Shown here: one piece after another, positions 31,474 through 44,607 of the stretch
Numbering within the stretch: position 1 is the stretch's first letter
Layout: each line of letters begins with the position of its first letter
DNA from: Mercenaria mercenaria
Lineage: Eukaryota > Mollusca > Bivalvia > Venerida > Veneridae
Assembly: GCF_021730395.1 (NCBI RefSeq)
Contig: NC_069361.1
Coordinates: 61,203,001-61,267,000 of the forward strand
Reading direction: 5' to 3'
Length of the DNA: 64,000 nucleotides
Position numbers and translations under genes: made by a program
Notes under the pieces: model-generated
Seen by the model: only the letters and a program-made list of their open reading frames with translations
The model's database searches: none
Told to the model about the DNA's origin: nothing

Positions 31474-34400
31474 AAATAGGGAGTATCAACATACAAAACA
31501 TTAAAAGTAACCTGACATATTTTAAATCAATCATTACAGACTTTGATATTTTATGCATACAAGAACACTGGTTATTCTCGCTTGAGAAAAATTATTTAGA
31601 TCAATTACATGAAAAGTATACAGTTATTGCAGCTGCAACTGACGATGAAATTCCAAGGTTTGATTCTAATCTTCGAAGAGGATTTGGAGGTACATGTATC
31701 TTTTTCAAGAAATCAATAGAACCATACGTGGAAATCTTAAACACTGGAAATACAAGACTAAATGTCCTGAAAATCAATACTGACAATGGAATTGTTCTGT
31801 AAATAAATGCTTACATGCCGTCTAGCAGTACAAATGGAGATTCAGACTACAAAGATACACTTGATCAATTAATTATCTGAACTGTGTAATCAATACAAAA
31901 CCAATCATACTATTATTGCAGGAGACATGAATGCGTCTATTCACATACACAAGCGGAGAGACACAATCTTTAACAATTTCATCAGAGAGAATGAACTACA
32001 TGTTTGTAATGAAAAAAGGACACTTTCTTCCATCACAATGGGAAATACTCTTCACAAATTGATTACTTCATCTTAAACCAAAAAGCAAAAGGCCTTGTTA
32101 TAGATATGAAAACAGAAGAAATGAATGCCATTAATACATCTGATCACACTTTAATTACTTTGACCGTTGCAGCCAATGTCAAAACTAAATCAAATCCGGT
32201 ACGGAAAAGGATAATGACAAAACCAAACTGGAGTAAATGTGATAGTGATAAATACACACTAGAAATCAGTGAAAGGTTACAGTCTATGACTGAAGAAACA
32301 GTGGCTGGGAAAGTAGAGAAATTAAAATCAGTGCTTCATTCCTCTGGTTCTAAAGCCATTCCAAGATACAGGAAACTAAAAACCTTAAAAACTGTAGGAA
32401 AAAGTATTTGGAATAAAAGTATAGATAGAACTTCCAAGAAGTGTAAAAGCCTCTTTAAGAAATGGAAACTAAGTGGGAGAAAATGTGAACAAACTAAAAT
32501 TGAAATGACACATGAAAAAAGAAAACTGAGAAAATTACAGAACCAAGCTCAAGCTGATTCTAAACACAAAATATTAATAAACTTATGAGTGCCTCACAAA
32601 AAGACCAGAAATTGTTCTATAATATTATTAAAAAACAAAGATAAAATGAAGCAGATCAAAGTAATACTACTCTTATAATAAACGGAGAAGAAAAAAATCT
32701 GAACCAAGTGAAATTCTTAATGTATGGAAGAGTCATTTTCAAATGCTCGCGACACCACCAGACTCCTCTGCAGAGAACAATATGACTGAAATGCAAAATA
32801 TGCTCATATATGAAAAAGAATTTATAAGGGGAACACCAATTGATAAAATCACTGAACAAGAAGTTGAAAGGGCAATTAAAAACCTTAACAGCGACAAAGC
32901 TTTAGATCAAGATGGACTCTTCGCTGAACACTTCAAATATGCCACAAAAGAACTAACACCGATAGTCACTGATATCTTGAACAACATATGTACTGACTTG
33001 AATGTCCCTGATGAGCTCAAAGAAGGAATACTAACCCCTGTACACAAGAAAGGTAAAGATAAGTTCATATCTGGTAATTACAGAGGAATTGTTGTCACAA
33101 ACACCATCATGAGAATACTCGAAAGCATTCTAAAAGAAAGAATTGACTGTATTTTTGACAAACAACAGAATCCTATGCAAAGAGGTTTCACAAACCATAG
33201 CTCATCAGTAAATGCTGCTTTAATTATCTCTGAAACAATTTTTAATACAAATACACCTGAACAGCTTGCCATGGCTAGTCTGGATGCCTAAAAGGCTTTC
33301 GACACTGTGGATCACAACGTACTGTTCAACAAACTTTACCATCTGGAAGTACAAGGCAAACTTTGGGTTCTTTTGAAAAATCTTTACCAAAATGCTAGTG
33401 TAAAAGTCAAATGGAATGGCGACCTCTCAGAAAAATTCATCTTGCAACAAGGTACGAAGCAAAGCGCCAAATTGTCTACAACACTATACAAGGCCTATAA
33501 TAACAGTACCCTGGACTGTCTTACAAACAGTGGGCTAGGAGCCTGCATTGGGGAAGTAAGCGTAGCAGCTCCAACCTGTGCTGATGATGTTGCACTCCTT
33601 GCTACCACTGAATACAATCTACAGGCGATGCTCGACATAGTAGGGTTCTGCTGTAATAAAGACAGGGTCACTATCAACCCACAAAAATCAGAAGTACTGA
33701 ATATAAAGGGTAAGCCATTTGGACCAGTTACCTTAAATGGTAAGGAAATTCCTCAATCAGGCACAATTAAACACCTCGGCATACAAAGGACACGGAAAAA
33801 TAATCTAAACACAGACGACCGGGTAAAGTTTGCCAGGCAGACTACATATGCAATGCTCGGACCAGGTCTTCATGCTCGTCGTGGACTTTCACCACTAGTA
33901 TCAAAAAAAACTATGGAATACCTATTCTCTTCCAAGAGCACTCTATGGCATAGAGGTTCTCCGTGTTTGCAAATCAGACATAGAAAAATTAGAAATTCAG
34001 CAAAGAACTGTGTTGAAACATTTTCAAAGCCTACCAAAAAGAACTGCCAACACAGGAATACACATACTGCTTGGAGTTGAACCTATAGAATCAGTCATTG
34101 ACAAAAGGAGACTATCCCATTTCCTAACACAAAATACTATCCAGACAATTAACAATGAACTCAAATGAAGGGTATTCCCTTGCAACAACTGCTAAATCAG
34201 CTCTACATAAATATCAATTATCGGACGCCAGAACCATCTTTGATAATCCCGTTGGAAAAAAAGAATGGAAATCCACTGTAAATGCTGCTGTCAATAAATT
34301 TTGGCATACAGAATGGTCCAAGAATATGGTAGAAAAATCCTCATTAAAGTACTTACAAATACAGGATCAGCCTACTAGGGGACCTCACAATGTGTGGAAG

Positions 34401-34835
34401 GCAGCACGAGCCATAGATTATGAAATTAGACAAGGGGAGATAAAAGCAAGACTTATCACAGGAACTTACATATTTCAAACAAACTTGGCAAGATTCAACC
34501 AAACTGATGTCAATGGTACCTGCCAACTCTGTTATACAGAAGAAGAGACAATAGAACATTTTCTCTCTCGCTGTCCAAGTTTGACCACTAACCGAAACAA
34601 TGGTATCAAAATGATGGAAGATCTTATGAATCAAATTCAGCCAGGCAGTTTTGCACATATTAAAAAAAGCAACCTACTACCACAGATTATTCTTGATTGT
34701 ACCCATAGATCAATCACACTTATTATAAAACTCACTAGAAAAGAGAAGATAAATATTGAGAGGGCAAGTCAGTCACTGTGCTACAGACTCCACCTTGCTA
34801 GAGTGCATTTACTTACACCCAGCCACACTTGTTAA
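31434..34835 (+). pseudogene. LINE ORF2: endonuclease and reverse transcriptase
   Basis: It starts at ATG 31434 inside ORF1. The endonuclease shows IKIGSINIQNIK and a catalytic-type CIQEHW, AGDMNAS near 31920, and NTSDH near 32140. The reverse transcriptase has DQDGLFAEHFKYA, NYRGI, a LDA-stop-KAFDTVDH motif A (TAA at 33289-33291 where related proteins have Q), a degenerate QQGTKQSAKLS, and CADD at about 33580 in place of YADD. A C-x2-C-x9-H-x4-C finger lies near 34520-34575. Further breaks are a stop at 31800 and frameshifts near 31870, 32030 and 33950-34080. The protein would nick DNA and prime reverse transcription at the target. Confidence 0.75.
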
Positions 34836-35019
34836 ACCCCATAATACAGACCACACATAGGCATTAATAAATTATACTATAATTATAAACTTTGATACAG
34901 ACTATAGACAGTACCGGAAGTGAAGCATTGATTTTATCTAGCGTGTTGTATATACCACAAGTTTATCGGGTTGTAAATGATTTGAAATGACTGTGTAAAT
35001 AGGCATGACAAGTGTTATT

Positions 35020-35235
35020 CTTTTTGGATATTGGATTTAAAGTGTTCCTAAGGACAATATATTTACTACTCCAATAGGAGGTGCGCAAAATACAAGTTGC
35101 GGAAGTTACCAGTACAAAGCAAAGATAAAGTGCCTTGCCCAAGGACACGCCGCAATGGGAGTAGCCAGGATTCGAACCAGGGGCCTTCACCTCCGTAGGA
35201 AAGCGTCTTAGCCCTCTTGACCAATGCGTCCATAC
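35020..35235 (-). mobile_element. tRNA-derived SINE with 'TTGGGCAAGGCACTTTA' core
   Basis: On the minus strand it starts GGACGCATTGGTCAAGAGG with a B-box GGTTCGAATCC, followed by TGTCCTTGGGCAAGGCACTT. That core resembles conserved central domains shared by several metazoan SINE families. The 3' part is less clear. Open frames on the minus strand here (for example a PGSNPGYSHCG translation) are translations of this SINE, not genes. Confidence 0.65.
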
Positions 35236-37179
35236 ATGGAAGTATCATTAAGATACATAGAGCTAAAAGTATACCATAAGAAAACATGCGCGCGCATGTG
35301 TCACTGACAGATCGCTGGATATCTTCTCCGAAAATGTCTTTATTTTCTACTGATATTCCGAAGGTATTTCGGTGAGACCCAGCCAAGGTTGTTCATGAAC
35401 GCCAGTAGACTCTAGTGTAAAATTTTGAAAGTCCTTAATTGGTTGATGAAATAGTTTCAACATAAATTCACATCAGCTGTGAAAAGGTCAAAGTTCACCT
35501 CCATCATTTTCCTTACGGATTTGTCTCCCGTTATTTCTGTAGTGAATAGTGGCCTATGATCAGCGCTCGTAGGGGTCGCGGACCTGCAGATGTGACGTCA
35601 CTGAAGGGGTACGCGACAATTCCAGCCAACCAGAGGCAGTCTAGTTCCAGCATCCATATTGTCAAGTTGTATATTGTTGTTTTTTCACCATCGATCTACT
35701 CCAGCCTCGAGAATACCGGTTGTAAGTATTGGTTTTTGGTGGCTGCTGCCACCAGTGCCAAAAAGAATACTCCGTTTGAGAAATCTTGTCAGTTCTTAAG
35801 ACCATCCTAACAACACAACCAAAAATAGTTCCAAGCTTTCCAGGTAAACAATTATCTACACAACGTGCAGAATATGCAAAGCTACAATATATGCCTTAAT
35901 ACCATTTTTAATGTAAATTCGGCGACTAAAATCAGTACAAACTGAAGTCAAAGTTTTAATTAAAACAACTACGTATATGAATACAAATATGCAAATTTAT
36001 GGTCACGTGAATAAACGATGACCTCATGTCACCTGAACTGGAGCGATGATATTGATTAGCTATTGCATTGTACTGCCCCAGAGGTCACGTAGCTTATGAC
36101 ATAGAAAATGTAGCTTATATATATAGAAACCTAGGCTGGGAATCCAGACTGACAATTCAAAAATGTTTCCTAACCGCAGTTTCAAATGTATAACTTATGA
36201 AATTTAAGGCTTTATTTGATAAAGAACAATGACTTCTGCTAGCGGCTAAAAATAGAAACGGAATTTCAACGGAAACGTTTCCAAACATTTCCGGTCCATA
36301 GACAATACCAGTTTGTACCTCTGATAGCTTTTCCAGCAAGTTGTAACACTTTTCAAATATATCAGAACAAACTTAAATGTTCGTTATAGCTATCAAATTG
36401 TAAGATATAATATCACTGCAACCCTAGTGATCTAAGAATGTAACTGAATTTTCGACTGCATTGTCCCGTTTTCGTTTCAAGCACGCAAAAATATGACCAC
36501 ATGTTAATTAAGCTATTTATAGAAAATCGATAATCAGCAGTGATATGGATTTCCTCAGGCGTTGATACTGCCAATTAACACTAATTAGCGCAAATTTAGT
36601 GAGATGATTTATGAACAGGACAATACTTTATTGATATTACTTGAACATGTACAGTTCATCGTTATATCAAGAACAAAATATACCAATAAAACATGCTTAG
36701 CAATACTAGAGTGAACAAAAATTAAAGAACATTCAGTTAAAATTCATTCGATATTGTTTGCAATTTGACCTGCCGTGAGAATCAAAGACATGTATGTTTT
36801 CTAAATAATATTCCCTCACGGATAATCTTCCTTCAGCAAATGTACAATATAAGATACTATATGTATGCATAGATACACATGTATTCGGTATAATTTCGTC
36901 TGACAAAACACGAATTAACAACGTGGAAACCCACAGGTCGCCCAAGCTGGGAAGTGTTGCAAGCTCGCTTTGACTAAGTGGTGCTACTGTATCACGATTT
37001 CATCAACTTGTAAGCCCGTGAAAGTGGGCGCAGCGATGATACTAATACTCGCCTTTTTGAAATGGCAATCTGTCAGACTGTAGCAAATGTAGCAAGTCGT
37101 CGGATAACAGATTTGACCAACTTAAAGATTGAATTGTTTCAAGACAGATTCTGCTCACTTCAGCTAAATTCATTCAAGT
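35236..37179. other. Unassigned stretch with a promoter-like patch
   Basis: No recognisable protein is encoded. Around 35530-35730 the GC content rises, with a perfect CRE TGACGTCA at 35593-35600 and a donor-like GTAAGT at 35722. This could be a first exon and promoter of a plus-strand gene, but no later exon is identified. The rest (36000-37179) is plain AT-rich DNA. Confidence 0.3.
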
Positions 37180-37408
37180 CGCACCATGAGAAAAACAACA
37201 TAGTGCATTTCTGACCAGCATGGACCCAGATCAAACTGCGGATCCGCACACCACTCTGGTCAGGATCCTTGCTGTTCGCTAACGGTTTCTCTAGTTGCAA
37301 TAGGCTTCGAAAGCTAATAGCATGGATTCTGACCAGACTGCGCGGATGCAAGGCTTGTCTGGATCCATGCTGGTCGCAAACGCACTACGCTGGTTTTCTT
37401 ATGGTGCG
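37180..37408. mobile_element. Near-palindromic MITE of ~229 bp
   Basis: Both ends are CGCACCAT(G/A)AGAAAA and inverse, followed by GACCAGCATGGA(T/C)CCAGA, TCTGGTCAG and GTTAGCGAACAGC-type words in mirrored order across the whole element. I recognise this repeat type as common in bivalve genomic sequence. No target duplication is clear. It can fold into one long hairpin and has no coding sequence. Confidence 0.72.
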
Positions 37409-37972
37409 TCTCAATATATCTGGATACAAATATATGTATAAAAATTAAAACGGTTTCGTTTCGCCAGTTACATATTTTCGACTTTTTTCTCGGTCTGGCT
37501 AAAGTTGTAAGTTTGTCTGACTTAATGTCCAGCATTTTTGCGAACCCTGCTGTTATGTCTAGCGAACTTTTGAGTATAACAGATAAAGTGATAATTAATG
37601 CACCTCTAAAATACACTGGCTGCAGAACTGACATTCTGAGATGCATTTGTGGTGCATGTTTTTGTTGTTTTCTTTCACAAAAGTCTCATGAAAACCACAG
37701 CTATCTGATACGGACTAAATCAGTGTGTATAATAATTCATGACAGACACTGCCCAAAAGCTTTAAAAAGAAATCTTAAAAGCTGAATGATTTGGAGAAAA
37801 AGCTTATATTATTTATTCATAGTAAAGCATCTTCGATGTAATTTATGTTGTAGTTTTCGTCACAAATAATCAAAAAGGATCAAAACTATTCGTTAAAGAC
37901 TGAATCAGTGTGTATGTAAAAAATGACTGGCAGTGAAAAAGGATTAATTTTGAAACCAAAGCCGAATATTAA
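37409..37972. other. Unassigned stretch
   Basis: A 90-codon frame at 37513-37785 has cysteine-rich middle residues (CRTDILRCICGACFCC) but no complete known motif. I do not call it a gene. 'actaaatcagtgtgtat' occurs near 37715 and, in a diverged form, near 37900. Confidence 0.3.
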
Positions 37973-38932
37973 ACAAGAGCTGTCGGAGGACAGCAACGCT
38001 CGACTATTCAACAGCCTTGTCGCTTGAATGAATACGAAAGTCGAAAACGGGGCATAATTTAGTAAAAAAGTAAAATAGGGTTATAGAACCTGCATAGTGC
38101 TTATCAGCTCATGACAGTGGACAAGTGTATGAAGTTTCAATCCATTCCCATTAGTGGGTACTGAGATACCAGCTTACATATAAGAATTTAACCCAAAACT
38201 CCTAAGTTGAAAAAGGGGCATAATTTTGTAAAATGCGAAGTTGAGTTATTGACCCTTTGCACTGCATGTCATATCATGACAGTGAACTAGTGTGTGAAGT
38301 TTCAATCCTTTCCCATTAGTGGATACTGAGATACCAGCTTACATAGAAAAACTTAAACCAAAAATTTCTATGTTGAAAAAGGGGCATAATTTTGTAAATA
38401 AGCAAAATAAAGTTATGGGACCTGCTTTGTGTATGTCAGATCATGACAGTGAACAAGTGTGTGAAGTTTCAATCCATTCCCATTAGTGAGTACTGAGATA
38501 CCACCTTACATACAAAACCTTAATCAAAAAATTCGAAAAAGGGCATAATTTTGTAAAAAAGCAAAACAGAGTTATGGAACCAGTGCAATGTAAGTCAGTT
38601 TATCACAGTAAATAAGTGTGTGAAGTTTCAATGCATTCCCACAAGTGGTTACTGAGATACCAGCTTACATACAAAACCTTAACCAAAAAATTCTAAGTCA
38701 AAAAAGGGGCATAATTTTGTAAAAAAGCAAAACAGAGTTATGGAACCTGTGCAATATAAGTCAGTTTATCACAGTGAATAAGTGTGTGAAGTTTCAATCC
38801 ATTCCCACAAGTGGTTGCTGAGATACCAGCTTACATACAAAAACTTAACCAAATCGGGCCGCGGACGCCGACGCGGACGCCGACGCATGGGCGAGTCCAA
38901 TAGCTCTACTATTCTATGAATAGTCGAGCTAA
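37973..38932 (+). mobile_element. Helentron-like element, family 2, complete second copy
   Basis: It has the same head (ACAAGAG, CTGTCGGAGGACAG hairpin, GCTCGACTATTC), the same five-unit body and the same tail hairpin as the element at 22329. The length is 960 bp against 959 bp. The near-identity shows that whole elements, tandem units included, move as one piece. Confidence 0.82.
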
Positions 38933-39246
38933 AAAATGCAAAAAAAAAAGTTCTTATGGCTTATATTAACAATTCCTCAGTTGTCGCTTTCTTTGTAATA
39001 TTTTAAACATTGATTAGCATTCACCATCAGCGCTTTGAGCGCTTTGATTTATGTATGTACTGTCTATCCTTGTTGTCTGTTAAGCTGTACAGCTAGGCAG
39101 AATTGTAACCTTGTTATTCGGCTCCTATGTAGTGACAATAATCACTACACTTCCGGTTAAAAGTGGCAACATACTGTAACTATTTTACTCGTTTGTATGA
39201 GTGGAACTGGCTGATATTTTACCATGTTTGTCCCATTCATGTTATT
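38933..39246. other. Unassigned stretch upstream of the Gypsy element
   Basis: A poly-A-rich start, 'agcgctttgagcgcttt' near 39030, and no supported gene. Confidence 0.3.
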
Positions 39247-39275
39247 GTGTGTGTGTGTGTGTTCGGGTTTAACGT
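39247..39275 (-). mobile_element. 29-bp SINE tail insertion with 12-bp target duplication
   Basis: Seven or eight TG repeats and TTCGGGTTTAACGT lie between two exact copies of ATTCATGTTATT (39235-39246 and 39276-39287). The insert is only the extreme 3' end of the SINE seen at 42156 and 58307. The reverse transcript stopped almost at once, but integration was completed. Confidence 0.88.
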
Positions 39276-39307
39276 ATTCATGTTATTGGCCCTTATATTA
39301 TGTGGGC

Positions 39308-39521
39308 TGTAGTATTGTACATACAACATATAAAGGGATACAACTACTCCGGTCTTATCTTGATTAGACATTGTATTACATGAGTTATCGTTATTGCGTA
39401 CTCTTCTGTATTATGAGATATTAACGGTCAGCATGACATGTTGTATTTTTTTATTGACTTTATGAAGGTTAAATCCTGTTTATAGGCTCCGAGCCGTGTT
39501 ACATATTGTCACAACAGTACA
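39308..39521 (+). repeat. 5' LTR of the Gypsy element
   Basis: It begins TGTAGTATTGTACATAC and ends CACAACAGTACA (TG...CA). It matches 44608-44834 at about 97 percent of aligned sites by eye. Confidence 0.9.
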
Positions 39522-42153
39522 TATTTTGGCGACGAGGATGGCTGCTGTTAGTTTACACGATATTGGAGGGATATCCACGTTTGAAATTGGGGAACGTTCG
39601 ACCTTGGGATTTCGCTGGAAACGTTGGATACGAGCTTTTGAACTTTATGCTGAAGGAAAAGGGGTAACAAAGGCAGAGCAAAAGAAGGCGGTGTTATTAC
39701 ATTCAGCTGGAATGGCGGTGCAAGATATTTGTTTACATTGGAATGTCCAGAACCTGGAGAAGGACAGACAGTTTATTCTGTAACAAAGAATGTGTTGGAC
39801 AGATATTTTGAGCCAAAAGTGAATTCAGCTTATAAAAGGTCGAAATTTCGAGCAATAGCTCAATTACCAGGTGAATCTGTTGACCAGTATATTACAAGAC
39901 TATGTCAGAAGGCCGTATATTGTAATTTTGATAATGTCAATGAAAATATTGGCAGATTGAAAAATGTTTTCCGCACAGATTAAGGAGAACACTTTTGGAA
40001 AAAAGACGATCCAACTCTTGATCAATGTAAACAGACTGCTCTTGCGATGGAAGCATCGGAATCACAGGCTAGTGCTTTGAAACATCCTACGGTAAACAAC
40101 AATGAGCAGGTTAACAAGGTGTCTGCAAGTGCAAAATTCAAAAAACGACCTACACAGAAATATGAGAAAAAACGGTGTTTCGCTTGTGGGTATGATGGAC
40201 ATATTAAAACCTATCCAAAATGTCCGGCTCGCGGGAAAAAATGTAGGAAATGTAAACACGATGGTCATTTTGAAAAGTGTCTGTGAAACAGAAGTTGGCG
40301 AAACGAAGAGATATCAGAACGGTGAACTTAAACGCTGTTCCAGCTGATTCAGATTCTGACTATTTGTTTGCTGTTAGTGAAGATGCGAGTCCAACATCCA
40401 ATAATGAAGATATTTTTGGAAATATTGGAGGAGTTACGGTACCTGTTATTATAGATTCTGGAGCATCTGTAAACGTAGTAGACCGTGAAGTATGGGAAAA
40501 GTTGAAAGCCAACAAGGTGAAATGTAAATCCAAATTGACAAACAAGAAAGTGTTTGCATATGGACATACGAAACCATTAACTGTAGCAGGATGTTTTACC
40601 GCGAATGTATCTGTGAATCATAGAAACATTGAAACTGAATTTTTCGTCATTGAAGAAAAAGGCAAAGCCTTGTTGAGCAAAAACACTTCAGTTGAATTGG
40701 GGATTTTGCGCATTTCAACAGACAATAACATCAATAGTGTGGATCTTGAAGATGAAACAAAAAATAGACTGAAAAATAAGTTTCCAAAGTGTTTTGAGGG
40801 TGTCGGGAAGCTGAAAGATTTCCAGTTACACGTTGCACTGAGAGACGACGTTGATCCTGTTATACAACCGTTACGTCGGGTTCCGTATGGTCTTAGGGAG
40901 AAATTAGGAAAAGAGTTAGATAATCTGGAAAAATTGGACATAATTGAAAAAGTTGATTCTCCAAGTAAATGGGTCAGTCCAGTCGTTGTAGTTCCAAAGA
41001 AGGAAAGTGTTAGACTGTGTGTTGATATGAGACGTGCAAATGAAGCAGAAATTCGTGGTTATATCCGATCCCGACAACAGAGGAGGTTTTACAGGATTTG
41101 AACAATTCAGCCGTATTCTACAAGCTTGACATCAAAATAGCGTACCATCAACTAGAACTGGATGAGCAATCAAGGGAGATTACCACATTTATGACTCACA
41201 AAGGCATATATCGTTACAAACGACTTATGTTTGGAATCAGCTGTGCAAAAGAGATTTACAATAAGGTTACATTGCAGGTGTTAAGTGGTCTTCAAGGTGT
41301 AAACAGTATCTTTGATCATATCATAGTCCATGGGAAAGATACAGCTGAACACAACGTCCAGTTAGAACTTTTATTGAGGACTACAGGAAAAGGGTTTGAC
41401 CTTGAATTTACAAAAGTGTCAGTTCAATATGTCACACATTGACTTCATGGCTGTAGTTTTGTCGCAACATGGTGTAGGACTAGTAGACGACAAAGTGGAA
41501 GCAGTTTTGGAAGCCAGGGAACCGCGGAATGTATCTGAAGTAAAAAGTTTTCTGGGACTTGTTAATTTCAGTTCGCGCTTTATACCAAATTTGGCTATGG
41601 TTTCAGAACCTTTGAGAAAATTGACCAGAAAAAAATGAACCTTTTATATGGGATGTTGAACAACAGAAGAGTTTCGACAAATTGAAAAGTTTATTATCGC
41701 AAGCACAGAATTTGGGTTATTTCGATCGAAACGACAAAACGAAAGTTATTTGTGATGCAGGACCTGTAGGACTTGGCTGTGTGCTAATACAGGAAGATAG
41801 TAAAGGGGTGTCTAGAGTGATCATGTATGCAAGTAGGTCATTGTCTAGACTTGAAAGGAAATACTCGCAGACGGAAAAAGAAGCTCTCGCTACTGTATGG
41901 GCATGTGAAAGGCTGCATATGTATTTGATCGGTACAAACTTTGAACTGTTGACTGATCACCGAGCTCTTCATTTTTTATTTTCTGCAAAATCGAAACCGT
42001 GTGCTAGAATCGAAAGGTGAGTTTTGAGGCTACAACCGTACACATATACAGTAATATACATTCCAGGAAATATGAACATAGCTGACTGTTTGTCTCGATT
42101 ATTACCACCAGAACAGGAAGTGCAGGAAGAAAATGAAAATTCCATTTGTACAG

Positions 42154-42155
<2 letters not shown>

Positions 42156-42190
<35 letters not shown>

Positions 42191-42508
42191 CGGGTTTAAC
42201 GTCTTTCTCAACAATTTTTCAGTCATATAAACGACGGTGTCTACTTGTAGCAGTGAGCACAATGCCCAGCTTTATAGTGCTGCCTCACTGGAATATCATG
42301 CCGTAGACACATGGCATGATACCACACCCAGTCACATTATACTGACACCGGGATGACCTGTCCTAGCACTATCCCCTTAATGCTGAGCGCCAAGCGAGGA
42401 AGCTGCTAGTACCATTTTTTTACGTCTTTGGTATGACGCGGCCGGGGATCGAACCCACGACCTCCCGCACTCGAAGCGGAAGCTCTACCACTAGGCTACC
42501 GAGGCGGT
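42156..42508 (-). mobile_element. tRNA-derived SINE with (TG)n tail, inserted in the Gypsy element
   Basis: Minus-strand reading starts with a tRNA-like head, A-box TAGCCTAGTGGTAGAGC and B-box GGTTCGATCCC, with a 5-bp anticodon stem around a CGA-type loop. A body of about 250 bp follows, then GACGTTAAACCCGAAC and (CA)n. The 9-bp repeat TGTACAGAA (42147-42155 and 42513-42521) flanks it. It lies between the RNase H and integrase parts of the host element and so is younger than that element. Confidence 0.88.
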
Positions 42509-44607
42509 TATGTGTACAGAATAGTACAGAAGAGTACATATGATTTGTTGTGGATGAAAGTACACCGGTTGTCATGACGACAAGTAGAACTGAGCAGGAA
42601 TCTCAGAAAGATTCTGAATTGACAGAAATTCAGCAGTTACTGAAAACTCGCAGATGGTACGGAGTGACAAATAAACAGTATTTGCCAATCAAGCATGAAC
42701 TATCATCTCTTGGGAATTTAGTACTACGAGGGACACGTATTGGCGTACCAAAACACTGAGACATGAAATTCTTGCTTTAGGTCATGAGGGACATCCAGGA
42801 ATGGTTCTTATGAAACAGAGACTCAGATCAAAACTATGGAGGCCAGGAATGGACAAAGATATTGAAAAGTTCTGTAAGGAGTGTTACAGTTGTCAGCTTG
42901 TTGGTCAGAGTCAGAAGTCTGAACCAATGAAAAGGCGTGAATTACCATCACAACCTTGGGAACATTTGAGTGCAGATTTCCTAGGTCCATTGCCATCGGG
43001 ACATAATCTTCTGGTCATTGTGGACTACTACTCGAGATGGGTTGAAATATTTGTACTGAAAACTATTACATCGTATAAGATAATCCAGTGTTTCAAGCGA
43101 TTGTTTGCAGTACATGGTCTGCCTATTGCGATTCAGACTGACAACGCACAAAATTTCAACAGCAGGGAGCTGAACAGTATCTTGATACTATGAACATTGA
43201 AATTAGAAACACAACACCGTTATGGCCACAGGCCAATGGGGAAATTGAAATCCAAAATAAGGCCATCATAAAAACAATATGAATCGCTCATGCGGAAAAG
43301 AAAAATTGGGAGGAGGAATTACAAACTTACCTCATGATGTATAGGTCGACCCCACATACAACTACAGGGGTTTCTCCAACAGAAATGTTGTTTCGACGTA
43401 AAATTTGTACAAAAATTCCGGAAATCTCCGATTATGATCAGCAAGATCAGGAAGTAAGGGACAGAGACAGCGAGAAAAAAGGAAAAAGAAAAATAAATGC
43501 CGACGAAAGAAGAAATGCTCGCGATTGTGATATTCATGAAGGTGATTTAGTGTTGGTAAAGCAAAAAAAAGCAGAATAAATTATCAACCGTGTTTAATCC
43601 GAATCCAGTGTCAGTGGTTAAAAGGCGCGGAAATAGTGTCATTGTGCAGGCAGAAGATGGGGCCTGTTATTCGCAAAATGTGTCTCATGTGAAAAAATTC
43701 AATGTCAGTAGTAAAAATGTCGAGAAAGTGTCAAATGAAGAGAAGTATGAATCATATCAGAATATTCCAGTTATTTAAGAATTAGATTCAAGCGACGCTC
43801 ATGATCAAAATAAGTCTGTTAAGTCTAGTTCTCAGTTAGAAACAAGTTTCAGTGAAGAAAATATTGAAAGTTCATTTGAAAATGTTGAAAATTCACATGA
43901 AAATGGAGAAAACTCAGATTCAGTAATTTCTGGAGAAAGGGAGGTAACACCGGTAAAAAAACCCAGTTGAAACTGTTCGAAGGGAAACAACTCCAGTGAG
44001 GGCTAATGCAAGACCTATACGTTCGCGCAGAGTGCCACCAAGATATTCAGATTTCGTTATGGGTTTAAAGTAAACTGTTTTGTATAGAAATATATACATG
44101 TATAATATAAACAGATAAATTTGGTTTATCAAGTGATTGATATATATATATACATGACATGTATTGAGTTATGTGAAGGCTGTTGTCAAACATATGAAAC
44201 CAGTTTATTGAATTTTGATTATGACTGTTGACAGGTAGTTACTAAGTCATATTATGTTTCTGTATATACATGTATATTGAGGGTATAATGTTTTCAGGAA
44301 CTTTGTTATGTTCATACATGGTAAACTGTACATGTGTAAATTTATAGCGGGTAAAAGATATTCATCAAATTTTGATTTAAAAGGTTTAACTTAGATAAGT
44401 ATCTAAATTTAAGATTTTTTCAAAATGTAAGGTTTCACAACTTAGAGGGTTTTCTAATCTGTTTAGTATAAAAAAATGCTTCACATTTTATAGGTTACAA
44501 CTTTCACTACTGGTATTGTAATATTGTATTGTATCAGATTTGCTAACATAATGTTTTATTGAAAGCTTATGTTAAATAATACTTTAATATCTAATTAGGG
44601 GAAGAAA

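Larger units (their letters stand above)
28742..34860 (+). mobile_element. Decayed CR1-like LINE with PHD-bearing ORF1 and APE/RT ORF2
   Basis: The order is a probable 5' leader, ORF1 (29078-31473), then ORF2 (31434 to 34835) overlapping ORF1 by 40 nt in another frame. ORF2 has an apurinic-type endonuclease, a reverse transcriptase and a C-terminal CCHC-like finger. Both ORFs carry stops and frameshifts, so the copy is dead. ORF1 with a PHD finger is known for CR1-group elements, which supports that placement. The 3' end is not sharply defined and no target duplication was found. Confidence 0.75.

Noticed and set aside
30885-31496. 203-codon minus-strand frame rich in C and G
   Set aside because: A shadow of the Pro/Gln-rich part of LINE ORF1 on the plus strand.
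34963-35386. Minus-strand open frames with PGSNPGYSHCG
   Set aside because: They are translations of a tRNA-derived SINE.
42024-42262. Open frames rich in VCVCVC or THTHTH
   Set aside because: They read through the (TG)n tail of the inserted SINE.
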